Positions 45,032 to 55,057 of a stretch of DNA of 64,000 bases are shown here, in pieces. The DNA is from Fen-1298 sp963833465 (GTDB lineage: Bacteria > Bacteroidota > Ignavibacteria > UBA10030): assembly GCA_963833465.1 (NCBI GenBank), contig CAWHXW010000004.1, forward strand, positions 806,001 through 870,000, read 5' to 3'. The position numbers and the translations under genes are program-made. The first letter of the stretch is position 1; each line of letters opens with the position of its first letter. The notes below the pieces were generated by a model. The model saw nothing but the letters and a program-made list of their open reading frames with translations, was not told the origin of the DNA and searched no databases.

Positions 45032-45739
45032 TTGAAAATAGGGACATTAACAAATCATCTTAGTTCTTCTTTACTCGACTTTCTCTATCCTCCGGTATGT
45101 ATTGCTTGCAATAGACCTTTACTGGATGTCAATCAGAAAGTTTGTAATTTTTGCTGGAGCGCAATTCCGCGAGTCACAAAACATCTTCCTCTTTATCAAG
45201 AAACACGTGCAAAACTTCTATCTGAAGGTAGCATTAGCGATCTTATTTCATGTTTTGTTTTTAAGAAGGATTGTCCGTTTCAACACATTGCACATGCTTT
45301 AAAATACAAAGAGTACAAATCTATCGGCATAGATTTAGGAAACCGCATTGGGCGAGCAATGAATAAATGGAATGTTAAAGCAGATATTCTTATCCCTGTA
45401 CCGCTGCATCGCATTAAATACCGCGAGCGCGGATACAATCAATCCGATTTCATTGCGAGCGGCATTTCATCTGTAGTTGGCAAACCGGTTGTTTTAAATG
45501 CTTTGCGCCGAACACGCTACACACAGACTCAAACGAAACTTAATATCGAAGAACGTCAAAAGAATATGGAATACGCATTTGAATTAGTCCCACATTCATC
45601 AAAAATTCTGTCAGGTAAAAAATGTCTCTTAGTGGATGATATAATTACAACTGGGGCAACAACAAATTCATGTGCAAAGGTAATCCTCTCGGCTGGCGCA
45701 GTAAAAATCATAGCTGCATCAGCAGCACTTGCCGAGTAG
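45032..45739 (+). CDS. ComF-family phosphoribosyltransferase-like protein
   Basis: A 235-residue protein. The N-terminus has a zinc-type CIACNRP...CNFCW motif; the rest is a phosphoribosyltransferase fold with VPLHRIKYRERGYNQSD and the PRPP-loop CLLVDDIITTGATTNSC near residue 195. The start is a TTG with no clear ribosome site. ComF proteins act in DNA uptake in competent bacteria, but many homologues are not tied to competence. Confidence 0.8.
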   Translation: MKIGTLTNHLSSSLLDFLYPPVCIACNRPLLDVNQKVCNFCWSAIPRVTKHLPLYQETRAKLLSEGSISDLISCFVFKKDCPFQHIAHALKYKEYKSIGIDLGNRIGRAMNKWNVKADILIPVPLHRIKYRERGYNQSDFIASGISSVVGKPVVLNALRRTRYTQTQTKLNIEERQKNMEYAFELVPHSSKILSGKKCLLVDDIITTGATTNSCAKVILSAGAVKIIAASAALAE

Positions 45740-46028
45740 TCTGTACTCATTTCATACATCTCTTTATCATCCTTTTCCTATCCCGGCAATTACTTTTCTA
45801 CAATTATCAATTTGTAAAATTCTGTCTCAAAAAATAAAGACATATTATCTTCGTTTTCTTGCTGTTATAAGCCATTTTTTTAATAGAATTTCGGTAGGAA
45901 ACCGTTATAATTCGGAATGGTTATTGTTGTATTATATTCAGAACGCAAAATAGAAAGCGTAATTTTAGATAAGTTGACAAATTAATAATTTTAGTCGCAT
46001 GCAATTAGCGATATGAAGGATTAAAACA

Positions 46029-47234
46029 ATGGCTGCATATACAATACCCGAACAAAAGCCGCAAACACCGCATGAACCAGTACAACGCGATGATGCCAAG
46101 AAAGTGGTAAGTGAAATTTTGAAACGAGTCGATCAATTAATTCGTAAAAGCGATCTCGACCGAGCGCAATTGGAGATTAGAAAAGCAAAAGAAGTAGATC
46201 CTCGAAATGTTTATGCGCTTGCCTTAGAAGAACGAATTTCTATTCTCAGAACTGAGATTGTTAATGCAGAAAAAGCACAACCTAAAAATGAACCTGCCAC
46301 CTTACCAGTAATTGGGGATATTTCCAAAACGGAAACTGAGGTTCCTGTGGTTTCATCTTTGCCGAAGCAAGAACCAATTATTGCTATTTCTTTATCGAAT
46401 CCGAATTTAACCGCACAACATATTACAGCTTCACCATTGTCAAATGCTGCAACACTAAAACCACCGGAGAAAAGAGAAGATAGTATCCTAGATCGATCCA
46501 TCAATTTAGAATCTTATCGGCAAGCTCTAACTCATGCATGGTGCGATGGAGCGTTGACTGAAAGCGAAGAACGACAATTGAATGAACTACAAACTATGTT
46601 CGATATTACAAAAAATGAACATAAACAGCTTGAGAATAATGTTAAACATGAATGCTATCGAAATGCCTTGCTTCGACAGCTTTCCGACGGTTCGGTGAGG
46701 TCTTCAGACTCAAGATCTCTCGCTAATTTGCAGCGCTCCTTTCAAATCTCTGACGAAGAGCATCTGTATATTCAAACACAATTAATGAATATAATACAGC
46801 ACAAACAACACGACAAAGTGCTCGTCATCGATGACGACACACGGCTTTTAAAATTACTCGCAATATCGTTAGAGGACAACGGGTTTGATGTGACCGCACT
46901 TTCGACATCCGATGAAGCGTACACGCTTTTGCGCAAATTCATTCCTGATTTAATTCTATGCGATATTAATCTTGAAACATCCACGATGGGCGGATTCACA
47001 TTCTACGAGAAAATACAAGAATTGAAAAACATTCAAAACATTCCATTTATTTTCTTAACAGGACTCACAGATGAAGCCCTTGTTCGCACCGGTAAAGAGC
47101 TTGGCGTTGATGACTATTTAATGAAACCGATTTCCGAACAGACCCTGGTTTCAACGCTACGTGGCAAATTGAAACGTTTTAGACAACTCAATAAATCATT
47201 TGCTGTTCCAATGCCTGCGATGGCAGCAGCATAA
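46029..47234 (+). CDS. TPR-like / tandem TerB-like / receiver protein
   Basis: A 401-residue protein. The N-terminus (about 20-80) has one helical TPR-like unit similar to that of the gene at 7747. A proline-rich linker follows. Residues about 165-245 form two similar helical units (YRQALTHAWCDGALTESEERQLNELQ and YRNALLRQLSDGSVRSSDSRSLANLQ), like TerB-type repeats. The C-terminus is a receiver with VIDDDTRLL, acceptor Asp in LILCDINLE and Lys in DDYLMKPI. AAGGA precedes the ATG. There is no output domain, so it probably acts by protein contact. Confidence 0.7.
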   Translation: MAAYTIPEQKPQTPHEPVQRDDAKKVVSEILKRVDQLIRKSDLDRAQLEIRKAKEVDPRNVYALALEERISILRTEIVNAEKAQPKNEPATLPVIGDISKTETEVPVVSSLPKQEPIIAISLSNPNLTAQHITASPLSNAATLKPPEKREDSILDRSINLESYRQALTHAWCDGALTESEERQLNELQTMFDITKNEHKQLENNVKHECYRNALLRQLSDGSVRSSDSRSLANLQRSFQISDEEHLYIQTQLMNIIQHKQHDKVLVIDDDTRLLKLLAISLEDNGFDVTALSTSDEAYTLLRKFIPDLILCDINLETSTMGGFTFYEKIQELKNIQNIPFIFLTGLTDEALVRTGKELGVDDYLMKPISEQTLVSTLRGKLKRFRQLNKSFAVPMPAMAAA

Positions 47235-47322
47235 TTGATTTAATGAAATTGCAATACGGCACTGCTGAGAATTGCAATTGGTAGAAAACGGATTCTCATG
47301 CCATTTCCCATTATGTTGAACA

Positions 47323-48222
47323 TTAGATATTTTTCTCAACAAAGTACCGATTGGACAGAAAGAACCGCCTATATGCGATAGAAATTATCAGAATTCCGTT
47401 CATCAGAAATAAATTAAGGTAAAGATACAATTCTACTTGATTAAGGACAGAACACAGCATCAGCAGAAATAATTCTGTACCGAAACCAAGTAATCCAGAA
47501 ATATGAAGTGCAATTGTTTCGGAGTACCACTCTTCATAACACTTGGCAGGTTCTATTGATTCAAAAGCGGGAGTAATCAGGGCTTCTTTTCTTGCGCTCC
47601 ATTTATCAATCCGTACCATTAATCTATCCTGCCAACCATAAATGATTTGAAAAACTTGTTGAAGTATTAACTCAATTCCGCCTTTAGTTCTATCTTCATC
47701 TCGTATTTCTTCCGTAATGCGATTGTTTTTGTATTGTTTCTGTATATGAAGAAAATGTACTTGATAAAATACATGATATGATACGCGCAGAGATATTCCG
47801 ATAAGTCCAAGTAATGCTAAAAGTAACATCAACCAGTTGTCATTTATTTTAAACAATGTCCACCCGATGGAGCAGAACACGGCAGCATTCACAATAAAAT
47901 CTCCGATAGAATCCAGGAATCTGCCAAACCGACTTTGTTGTTGTTTGGCTCGTGCAAGTTGTCCGTCAGCAGAATCAAGAATATCTTTTAATGTAATAAG
48001 CAAACCGGCGACGATAAACGAGCCTGCTGTTCCTCTTAAATAAAAGATTGAGGCAATAATTCCGGATAAGATTGAGGCAATGGTGACTTGATTTGGCGTG
48101 ATTGGAGTGTAATAGAGAACCCAAACAATAATGCCGGCAATCGGACGCAGTAAATATGTATTGATAAGTTCATCAGACTTATCAGATTTAATAGATTCAC
48201 GATAAGAATAATTTCTACTCAT
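47323..48222 (-). CDS. CDP-alcohol phosphatidyltransferase family protein
   Basis: A membrane protein of about 299 residues with several helices. It carries the family signature DGX2ARX8GX3DX3D in full (SADGQLARAKQQQSRFGRFL followed by DSIGD near residue 95). Such enzymes join a CDP-activated alcohol to a second alcohol to make phospholipids or inositol phosphates. I chose the ATG at 48222 over a TTG 3 bases earlier. It overlaps the end of the upstream nucleotidyltransferase gene by 8 bases, so the two are probably one pathway. Confidence 0.8.
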   Translation of the reverse strand: MSRNYSYRESIKSDKSDELINTYLLRPIAGIIVWVLYYTPITPNQVTIASILSGIIASIFYLRGTAGSFIVAGLLITLKDILDSADGQLARAKQQQSRFGRFLDSIGDFIVNAAVFCSIGWTLFKINDNWLMLLLALLGLIGISLRVSYHVFYQVHFLHIQKQYKNNRITEEIRDEDRTKGGIELILQQVFQIIYGWQDRLMVRIDKWSARKEALITPAFESIEPAKCYEEWYSETIALHISGLLGFGTELFLLMLCSVLNQVELYLYLNLFLMNGILIISIAYRRFFLSNRYFVEKNI

Positions 48223-49009
48223 CAACTTTTAATTGTTGTGCTAATTTAAAATCTTCTGGAGTATCAATCTCGATCGCCTGAAAAATGCTCATGTCGACAG
48301 CTTTTAAAATTACACCTTCGTCTATCATTTCTTGAAATGCCGCTTCATAAAATTCCGACCTGCCCAACCCATTTTTTACTCGTCGTTCTAAAACAGCAAA
48401 AAGCTTTGCAGTGATTTCCACAGAAAACCATTCTATGCCGATTGACTCGCAGGGTAATTCATTCAGATTTGGTTTCTTACCAATGAAATTAATATTCCTA
48501 TCTGGATTTATTTCAACCTGAATCTCTTCTGCGTTATGCTCACCGGATATACGTACTGCAATTTTATTCTGTGCTTCGACGTTTAAGAAGAATGGCAATA
48601 ATTTATTTGAAAATAGAATATCTGAATCGAGTAGGAGTAAGTTATAGTTCACTTTTCCATTTTTATCTTTAAGGAATCGACGGGCGAGCAAAAGCGAATA
48701 AGCATTGTTTGTACTATCATAGTTAGGATTGAGAATTAATTGAATTCTAAATTGCGGAAACCGTTGTTTTACAAATTCACGAATCATTTCCGCCTGATAA
48801 CCAATAACTATCGCAATTTCTTCAATGCCGGCAGTAAAAACATTTTCAATCGTTCGCTCAAGTAATGTTTTCTCGCCGACTTTTAACAGACATTTTGGCA
48901 TTGCTTTCGTTAATGGGCGCAAACGTGTTGAAGTACCAGCGGCAAGTACAACACATTTGGAAATATTAGATTTTGAACTCTGGTAAATTGGCGATTGAAT
49001 TACAGTCAT
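48215..49009 (-). CDS. Sugar/alcohol-phosphate nucleotidyltransferase
   Basis: A protein of about 264 residues with the nucleotidyltransferase loop VLAAGTSTRLRPLTKAMPKCLL near the start, NPNYDSTNNAYSL, and a metal-binding DSD in LLLLDSDILFS. It resembles phosphocholine or inositol-1-phosphate cytidylyltransferases. With the CDP-alcohol phosphatidyltransferase just downstream it would make a CDP-activated head group and use it at once. The start could be the TTG at 49030. Confidence 0.75.
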   Translation of the reverse strand: MTVIQSPIYQSSKSNISKCVVLAAGTSTRLRPLTKAMPKCLLKVGEKTLLERTIENVFTAGIEEIAIVIGYQAEMIREFVKQRFPQFRIQLILNPNYDSTNNAYSLLLARRFLKDKNGKVNYNLLLLDSDILFSNKLLPFFLNVEAQNKIAVRISGEHNAEEIQVEINPDRNINFIGKKPNLNELPCESIGIEWFSVEITAKLFAVLERRVKNGLGRSEFYEAAFQEMIDEGVILKAVDMSIFQAIEIDTPEDFKLAQQLKVDE

Positions 49010-49064
49010 TTGAAAATTTTCATTCTGCAATTTATCATTGATCGTTTATCTTTGTTCAATCTTT

Positions 49065-50090
49065 TTATTCAACAACCCATGGCTCTAATAAATTCTCGCC
49101 AATACCTTCTATAAATCGAGATGGTTTTGTAAGGATTAAGCCGCTCTCACGGTCATAAATATTCATTGGATAAGTGATAATGAGATGCTCTTTTGCGCGC
49201 GTGCAAGCAACGTACATCAAGCGACGTTCCTCTTCCATTTCCTCATCGCTCGCGGCAGAACGCATGGCTGGAAATCTTCCTTCGAGCGCATAGATAACAA
49301 AAACGGTGTTCCATTCCAGACCTTTAGCACTATGAATAGTGGAAAGTGTTAAATATTCTGACTCCGGGCCTGGTGATTCAATATCGGCAATGCTTTCATT
49401 CGGCGGTTCAAGCGCAAGATCTGTCAACAATTCATCTACAGATTTGTAACGTTCAGTTATATTCTGGAATGTATCAAGATCCTTTTTTCTTTTTAGATGA
49501 TCTTCGTATCTTACACGCAGAATCGGTTCGTAATATTGAAGGATATGAAATGTTTTTTCCGCCGGAGGAATATTCGGCGCTGAAATTTCTTTTAGCATGC
49601 TGAATAATTTGCGAACATTTTCTGGATAATTGCCGTAATCCATCCAAAACTTTGTCGTAGCAGTTACGGCTTCCTTAAATTCCTTTGCCAGTCCAACTCG
49701 TCTTTTTAAAATATCATCTACCACTTTTTCTGCCGTACGTGGGCCAACGCCATCAATCAATAAAAGAATTCGATTCCATGAAACTACATCGCGCGGATTT
49801 TCCAGTACACGTAAATATGCAACAACATCCTTCACATGCGCTGTCTCGATAAATTTAAAACCTCCGAACTTAAGAAACGGGATATTTGCTTTCGCCAGCT
49901 CAATTTCCAAATCAAATGAATGAAAAGATGAACGAAACAGAACAGCCATTTCTTCTAATGGAACACCCATTTCGCGGTATTCAAGAATTTTCTGCACTAC
50001 GTAGCGCGACTGTTGGTTTTCCGTTTGCGCGGAAACAAGCTGCGGCAAATTTCCGCCGGATTTTTTTGTGAAAAGTTCTTTTGTATACAT
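49065..50090 (-). CDS. UvrD/PcrA-type helicase, C-terminal half (split gene)
   Basis: A 341-residue fragment with the 2A/2B part of a superfamily 1 helicase: YVVQKILEYREMGVPLEEMAVLFRS, LSTIHSAKGLEWNTVFVI (motif V) and RRLMYVACTRAKEHLIITYP (motif VI). It starts MYTKELFTKKSGG, which is where the sequence after motif IV should continue. No clear ribosome site is seen. About 105 bp with several stops separates it from the N-terminal half upstream. Confidence 0.75.
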   Translation of the reverse strand: MYTKELFTKKSGGNLPQLVSAQTENQQSRYVVQKILEYREMGVPLEEMAVLFRSSFHSFDLEIELAKANIPFLKFGGFKFIETAHVKDVVAYLRVLENPRDVVSWNRILLLIDGVGPRTAEKVVDDILKRRVGLAKEFKEAVTATTKFWMDYGNYPENVRKLFSMLKEISAPNIPPAEKTFHILQYYEPILRVRYEDHLKRKKDLDTFQNITERYKSVDELLTDLALEPPNESIADIESPGPESEYLTLSTIHSAKGLEWNTVFVIYALEGRFPAMRSAASDEEMEEERRLMYVACTRAKEHLIITYPMNIYDRESGLILTKPSRFIEGIGENLLEPWVVE

Positions 50091-50195
50091 TAATCCAATT
50101 TAAATGTGCAAAATCAAATTAAAAAGTTATTCTCATTGGTGACTAATTCATCGTTACTTATTAGTGTTTATCGCTGGTTGTTCATGAATTTTCGT

Positions 50196-51176
50196 TCAAC
50201 TACGTAAAAGAATTTCATTAGCCAAATTTAAGATCGGCTGTGTGCTTCGAAAATTTTCTTCTAATTTTATAATTCTACAATCCTTAAATTCTTCTCCGAA
50301 AGAAAGAATATTTTGAATCGTAGAGCCGCGAAAGGAATAAATACACTGCGCATCATCACCGACCACCATCAAGTTCTGGTGTTTAAACGCCAAAAGTTTT
50401 ACAATTTCTGCCTGCAGTTTGTTTGTATCTTGATATTCATCCACCATAATATATTTGTAGTGGTCGGATAATGCTGCGCGCACAGCTTCATTTTTACGGA
50501 GAAGCAATGCAAAATTAAACAGCAAATCATCATAATCCATAAGGTTATGCTCATGCTTATATTTTACGTAAGCCGAATGAAGTTCTACGATCTCATTTTC
50601 GATTTCAAGATACTGAGGATAATCCATCGCAAGCAATTCTTTCACCGGTATCATCGTATTTAAGGAGCGGCTGTACAAATCATAAAGCGTTTCCTTGCGC
50701 GGAAAGCGTTTTTCCTTTGTATCTAATTTTTGCCTTGTACGGATAAGATTGACTACATCTTCAGCATCTGTTTGATCAAGAATAGTAAAATTACTTTCGT
50801 AACCAAGTTGAGCGGCGTACTTCCGCAGAACGCTGTTCGCAAAGGAATGAAATGTTCCGCCAGAGATTCGATCGCACCGGCTGTCTAATAATATCGATGC
50901 TTTGCGAAGCATTTCTTGTGCAGCTTTCCGAGTAAACGTTAAAAGAAGCACCGAATCCGGTTTTACGCCTAACTCCACAAGATACGCTACACGGTACACT
51001 ATTGTACGTGTCTTTCCGGTACCGGCTCCGGCTATGATGAGATGCGGGCCATTGACAGAAGTTACAGCTTCATATTGTGCCGAATTTAATTCCTGCATAT
51101 ATCTGATTCGCAGATTATGCGGCTGAACTAAGTGAAGATGATCACCTTCAGGTGTTTTAAGTATGAATTTTTTCAA
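50196..51176 (-). CDS. UvrD/PcrA-type helicase, N-terminal half (split gene)
   Basis: A 326-residue fragment with motifs I-IV of a superfamily 1 helicase: LNSAQYEAV, Walker A AGAGTGKTRTIVYRVAYL, DEYQDTN (motif II), VVGDDAQCIYSFRGS (motif III) and EENFRST (motif IV). It ends PILNLANEILLRS and then a TGA. The missing half is encoded just downstream. The start appears to be a TTG at 51176, giving the extended N-terminus seen in this subfamily. Either the gene was broken by an insertion of about 100 bp or the protein is made as two chains. Confidence 0.75.
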   Translation of the reverse strand: MKKFILKTPEGDHLHLVQPHNLRIRYMQELNSAQYEAVTSVNGPHLIIAGAGTGKTRTIVYRVAYLVELGVKPDSVLLLTFTRKAAQEMLRKASILLDSRCDRISGGTFHSFANSVLRKYAAQLGYESNFTILDQTDAEDVVNLIRTRQKLDTKEKRFPRKETLYDLYSRSLNTMIPVKELLAMDYPQYLEIENEIVELHSAYVKYKHEHNLMDYDDLLFNFALLLRKNEAVRAALSDHYKYIMVDEYQDTNKLQAEIVKLLAFKHQNLMVVGDDAQCIYSFRGSTIQNILSFGEEFKDCRIIKLEENFRSTQPILNLANEILLRS

Positions 51177-51379
51177 GAAATATTAAAATTTTAGATAAAT
51201 GTTTTCATAAATTCTTGTCATAAAGATAGTTTAAAAAACTTTTAAAATGAAACGAACCTGACTTGAGTTTTCAGCAACAAAGCTGTACGTTTACTTATTA
51301 GTTTTCAATTAACAGAGTAGTGCATTTCTCAAAACAGAACCGCTGCTCTTCCCATTTCACTTATTATTTGAATTAAATC

Positions 51380-52627
51380 ATGAACGTATTAGTATTAAAT
51401 TGCGGAAGCTCATCTCTCAAATTCCAAATCATTCAAACCGATCTTGAATTGATTGAGAAAGATGCAGATAAACAACTTGCAAAAGGAATTATAGAACGTA
51501 TCGGCAGTCAGGCATTAGTTTCATTTCAAGCAGCCGATAAAACTCCAATAAAACATGTAGCACCATTGCGCGACCACAAAGCAGCGCTCGACCATATCGT
51601 CAAATGGATTATTTCTGCTGATGCACAAATTCCCAATATTCAGTCGCTAGCAGACATTCACGCTGTTGGCCACCGCGTAGTGCATGGCGCAGAGTTGTTC
51701 ACTAAATCCATCATCATTGATAACTCTGTAATTCGCGGAATTGAAGACTGCATCGATCTGGCGCCGCTGCATAATCCAGCAAACTTGAAAGGTATCAATG
51801 CCTCACGTGAGCTTCTTGGAACAGGCATTCCAGCTGTCGCAGTATTTGATACATCATTCCATTCTACAATGCCGGAATCATCATTTCTGTACGCCATCCC
51901 ATACCAACTTTACCGGCGGCATAAAATACGTCGATATGGATTTCATGGCACATCGCACCGTTATGTAGCATTCCGATACAGACAATTGACTGGCAAAACT
52001 CGTGAAGAAACAAATATTATTACGGTGCATCTCGGCAACGGATGTTCGGCATGTGCCATTAAAAATGGAGCATCTTTTGATACTTCGATGGGACTTTCTC
52101 CATTAGAAGGATTAGTAATGGGAACACGCAGCGGCGATATTGATCCGGCAGTAATTGAGTTTCTTTCTCATAAAGAAGGAATGTCAATGAACGAAATCGA
52201 TGCATTGCTTAACAAACAATCAGGGTTGCTCGGTATTTCAGGTTTAACAAACGATATGAGAGATTTGTTGGACGAAGCAAAAGATCATCAGGATCGCCGT
52301 GCTACACTTGCTATTAATATCTTTACCCAACGTGCAAAGAAATACATTGGCTCATATCTGGCAGAATTAAATGGCTCTGACGCTGTTATCTTCACAGGAG
52401 GTATTGGCGAAAATGCCGCTGCTATCAGACAACGTATATGCGCTAATCTTGAATGGCTCGGCATCGAAATTGATGAACAGCTTAACATCGAAAAAGTCGG
52501 GGGCAAAGAAGGAGAAATTAATACAACGAAAAGCCGTGTAAAAGTGTTCGTTATTCCAACTAACGAAGAACTCTTAATCGCACGCGATACCGTTCGTTGT
52601 GTTTTAGATGTGGCTCGAAAAATATAG
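51380..52627 (+). CDS. ackA: Acetate kinase
   Basis: A 415-residue protein of usual length. The phosphate-binding NCGSSSLKFQ lies at the N-terminus, VGHRVVHGAE near 95, FDTSFH near 155, YGFHGTSHRYV near 185, VHLGNGCSACAI near 215, and FTGGIGENAAAIR near 340. It makes ATP from acetyl phosphate. No pta gene is adjacent. A terminator follows. Confidence 0.95.
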   Translation: MNVLVLNCGSSSLKFQIIQTDLELIEKDADKQLAKGIIERIGSQALVSFQAADKTPIKHVAPLRDHKAALDHIVKWIISADAQIPNIQSLADIHAVGHRVVHGAELFTKSIIIDNSVIRGIEDCIDLAPLHNPANLKGINASRELLGTGIPAVAVFDTSFHSTMPESSFLYAIPYQLYRRHKIRRYGFHGTSHRYVAFRYRQLTGKTREETNIITVHLGNGCSACAIKNGASFDTSMGLSPLEGLVMGTRSGDIDPAVIEFLSHKEGMSMNEIDALLNKQSGLLGISGLTNDMRDLLDEAKDHQDRRATLAINIFTQRAKKYIGSYLAELNGSDAVIFTGGIGENAAAIRQRICANLEWLGIEIDEQLNIEKVGGKEGEINTTKSRVKVFVIPTNEELLIARDTVRCVLDVARKI

Positions 52628-52654
52628 GAACAACTTCAAATTAAATTTTAAAAT

Positions 52655-52692
52655 AAGCGCGGGCTTTCAGGTTCGCGCTTTTTGTTTTTTAT
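52655..52692 (+). terminator. Rho-independent terminator after ackA
   Basis: AAGCGCG (52655-52661) pairs with CGCGCTT (52674-52680), with a 12-base loop, followed by TTTTGTTTTTT. Confidence 0.7.
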
Positions 52693-52772
52693 GTATTAAT
52701 TTGTATCTGGTTTTATTAGCAATTATTTCGCATTCTTAATATTGTGTTATATAAATAGTTAGCAGAGGGTAA

Positions 52773-54890
52773 ATGCCAACAACATTCAAAGCGAAGAACC
52801 ACAATCACATCTTTCTTGCACAACGCCTGCGAGATCTTTCAATGAACATGTGGTGGACTTGGAATCCTGAAGCCCAAAATATTTTCAACGAACTTTCGCC
52901 GCATATTTGGAGGCATTCTAACCATAGTGCCGTGGAGGTAATGAATGATATATCCGACTTGGAATTAAATGCCCGGCTGCGAGACAATGAATTTTCTCGG
53001 CGTGTTCATAATGTGATGGAAAAGTTCGACTCGTACATAGCGGCGGCTTCTACATGGGCAAAACACCATGCATCGGCAATGAAAAATCCGGTAGCATATT
53101 TTAGCGCTGAATTTGGCATACACGAATCACTGCCAATTTATTCCGGTGGTCTCGGCATCCTTTCCGGTGATCACACAAAATCTGCAAGCGACCTCGGTAT
53201 ACCTTTCGTTGGAATCGGATTATTTTATCGCCAAGGGTATTTCCAACAGCGATTAAATTCCGATGGATGGCAAGAAGAATTATATCCAACAAATAATCCA
53301 GTTAATCTCCCGATGGAACTCGTGCTTCAACCTGAAGGCGGACGCTTACTCAACTCTGTCGAAATCGGGCACAGCACGGTGTACTTCCAAACATGGGCTG
53401 TGCATGTCGGACGTGTAATTCTTTATTTGCTCGACACAAATCTTCCAGAAAATGATCAGCATTTCCAAGGACTGACAGCTACAGTGTACGGCGGTAATAT
53501 TGATACGCGCATAGGCCAAGAAATTGTTCTTGGTATCGGTGGTGTGCGGCTTCTGCAATCGCTCGGAGTAATGCCGTCCGTTTTCCATATGAATGAAGGG
53601 CATTCCGCATTTCTTGTTCTCGAATTATTAAAGCAGGAAATAGAATCCGGAAAGACTCTTGAAGAAGCGGAGCGCTCGGTTCGATTAAGGTGCGTCTTTA
53701 CTACTCATACTCCTGTACAGGCAGGACATGATCGATTCAATTCTGATCTAATGACTTACGCTCTTGACAAGTTCTGGAAACCTACAGGATTATCGCATGA
53801 AATCTTAATGTCGTACGGCCGTGTTCACACATCTGAGACAAGTGAACCGTTTATAATGACGGTACTTGCTATCAAAATGTCTCGCGTTTCGAATGGGGTT
53901 AGCGAATTGCACGGACACGTGAGCAGAGAAATGTGGAAAGAACTTTTCCCTGGAAAAAAAGTTGATGACGTACCCATAGGATACGTTACTAATGGTGTAC
54001 ATACACCCGGATGGGCAACTGCTCATGCGCATGATTTTTGGAACAAGCGACTTGGTTTTGATTGGACTGCCAAGTTAATGGAACCAAATTTTTGGAAGAA
54101 AATTGCAGATAACGAACTTGCTACAGACGAAGAACTCTGGGCATTACGTTATTCATTACGACGCGATTTAGTGGACTATTCACGCCGTCAAAAATATATT
54201 CGTATGGGCGGCACATCTTTAGCCACAGCCCATATTCTTTCTCCTGATGCATTGACAATTGGGTTTGCCCGCAGGTTCGCAACTTATAAACGAGCGCCAT
54301 TAATTTTCCGACATTTAGAAAAGATTATTCCATTATTTACTGATCCACAGCATCCTCTTCAAATCATCTTCGCTGGTAAAGCACATCCTCATGATAATGA
54401 AGGCAAGAAATTCATTCAGCGTATAATTGAAATATCACGCCAAACCGAGTTAAGCGGAAAGGTAGTGTTCCTCGAAAATTATGATATTAACGTTGCACGA
54501 CATCTCATTTCCGGTGCAGATGTATGGCTGAATACTCCGCGTCGTCCTTTTGAAGCCAGCGGCACAAGCGGAATGAAAATCACAATCCACGGCGGATTGA
54601 ATTTGAGCATCATGGATGGTTGGTGGCGAGAAGGATACAATGGCAAAAACGGTTGGAGTATTGGTGACGATCAGAATGAAACTGATTGGGAAAAACAGGA
54701 CGAACATGATTTTGAAAGTTTAATCAAAGTCCTTTCTGAATCTGTTATTCCGGAATTTTACGACCGTGACGAGCATGGAATTCCTCATGCATGGCTGAGA
54801 CGAATAAGAAACGCAATGCAGGTACTGCTGTCGCAGTTTAGCACAAACAGAATGCTTGGGCAATATATCCAAAAATACTATATTGTTTGA
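52773..54890 (+). CDS. glgP: Alpha-glucan phosphorylase
   Basis: A 705-residue GT35 enzyme with the N-terminal region typical of the bacterial and archaeal alpha-glucan phosphorylase type (WWTWNPEAQNIFNELSPHIWRHSNHS). Further motifs are YFSAEFGIHESLPIYSGGLG, HMNEGHSAFLVLE, TTHTPVQAGHD and VTNGVHTPGW. The pyridoxal-phosphate Lys lies in FEASGTSGMKITIHGG near residue 605. It cleaves glycogen or maltodextrin with phosphate to give glucose-1-phosphate. No other glycogen gene is adjacent. Confidence 0.9.
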   Translation: MPTTFKAKNHNHIFLAQRLRDLSMNMWWTWNPEAQNIFNELSPHIWRHSNHSAVEVMNDISDLELNARLRDNEFSRRVHNVMEKFDSYIAAASTWAKHHASAMKNPVAYFSAEFGIHESLPIYSGGLGILSGDHTKSASDLGIPFVGIGLFYRQGYFQQRLNSDGWQEELYPTNNPVNLPMELVLQPEGGRLLNSVEIGHSTVYFQTWAVHVGRVILYLLDTNLPENDQHFQGLTATVYGGNIDTRIGQEIVLGIGGVRLLQSLGVMPSVFHMNEGHSAFLVLELLKQEIESGKTLEEAERSVRLRCVFTTHTPVQAGHDRFNSDLMTYALDKFWKPTGLSHEILMSYGRVHTSETSEPFIMTVLAIKMSRVSNGVSELHGHVSREMWKELFPGKKVDDVPIGYVTNGVHTPGWATAHAHDFWNKRLGFDWTAKLMEPNFWKKIADNELATDEELWALRYSLRRDLVDYSRRQKYIRMGGTSLATAHILSPDALTIGFARRFATYKRAPLIFRHLEKIIPLFTDPQHPLQIIFAGKAHPHDNEGKKFIQRIIEISRQTELSGKVVFLENYDINVARHLISGADVWLNTPRRPFEASGTSGMKITIHGGLNLSIMDGWWREGYNGKNGWSIGDDQNETDWEKQDEHDFESLIKVLSESVIPEFYDRDEHGIPHAWLRRIRNAMQVLLSQFSTNRMLGQYIQKYYIV

Positions 54891-55057
54891 ACAAAGATTT
54901 TATTTCTTATGGAACATTGATTCAATATCGCATCATTCTTTATATTCAGATAAATTATTTAACTTTTTATATATTGACATTTATTCTCTCCACATCTATC
55001 TTTGAGTGATAAAGATACTTTAGAGCACAAGGTTTTTTTATTGGAGCAGACAAAGTA

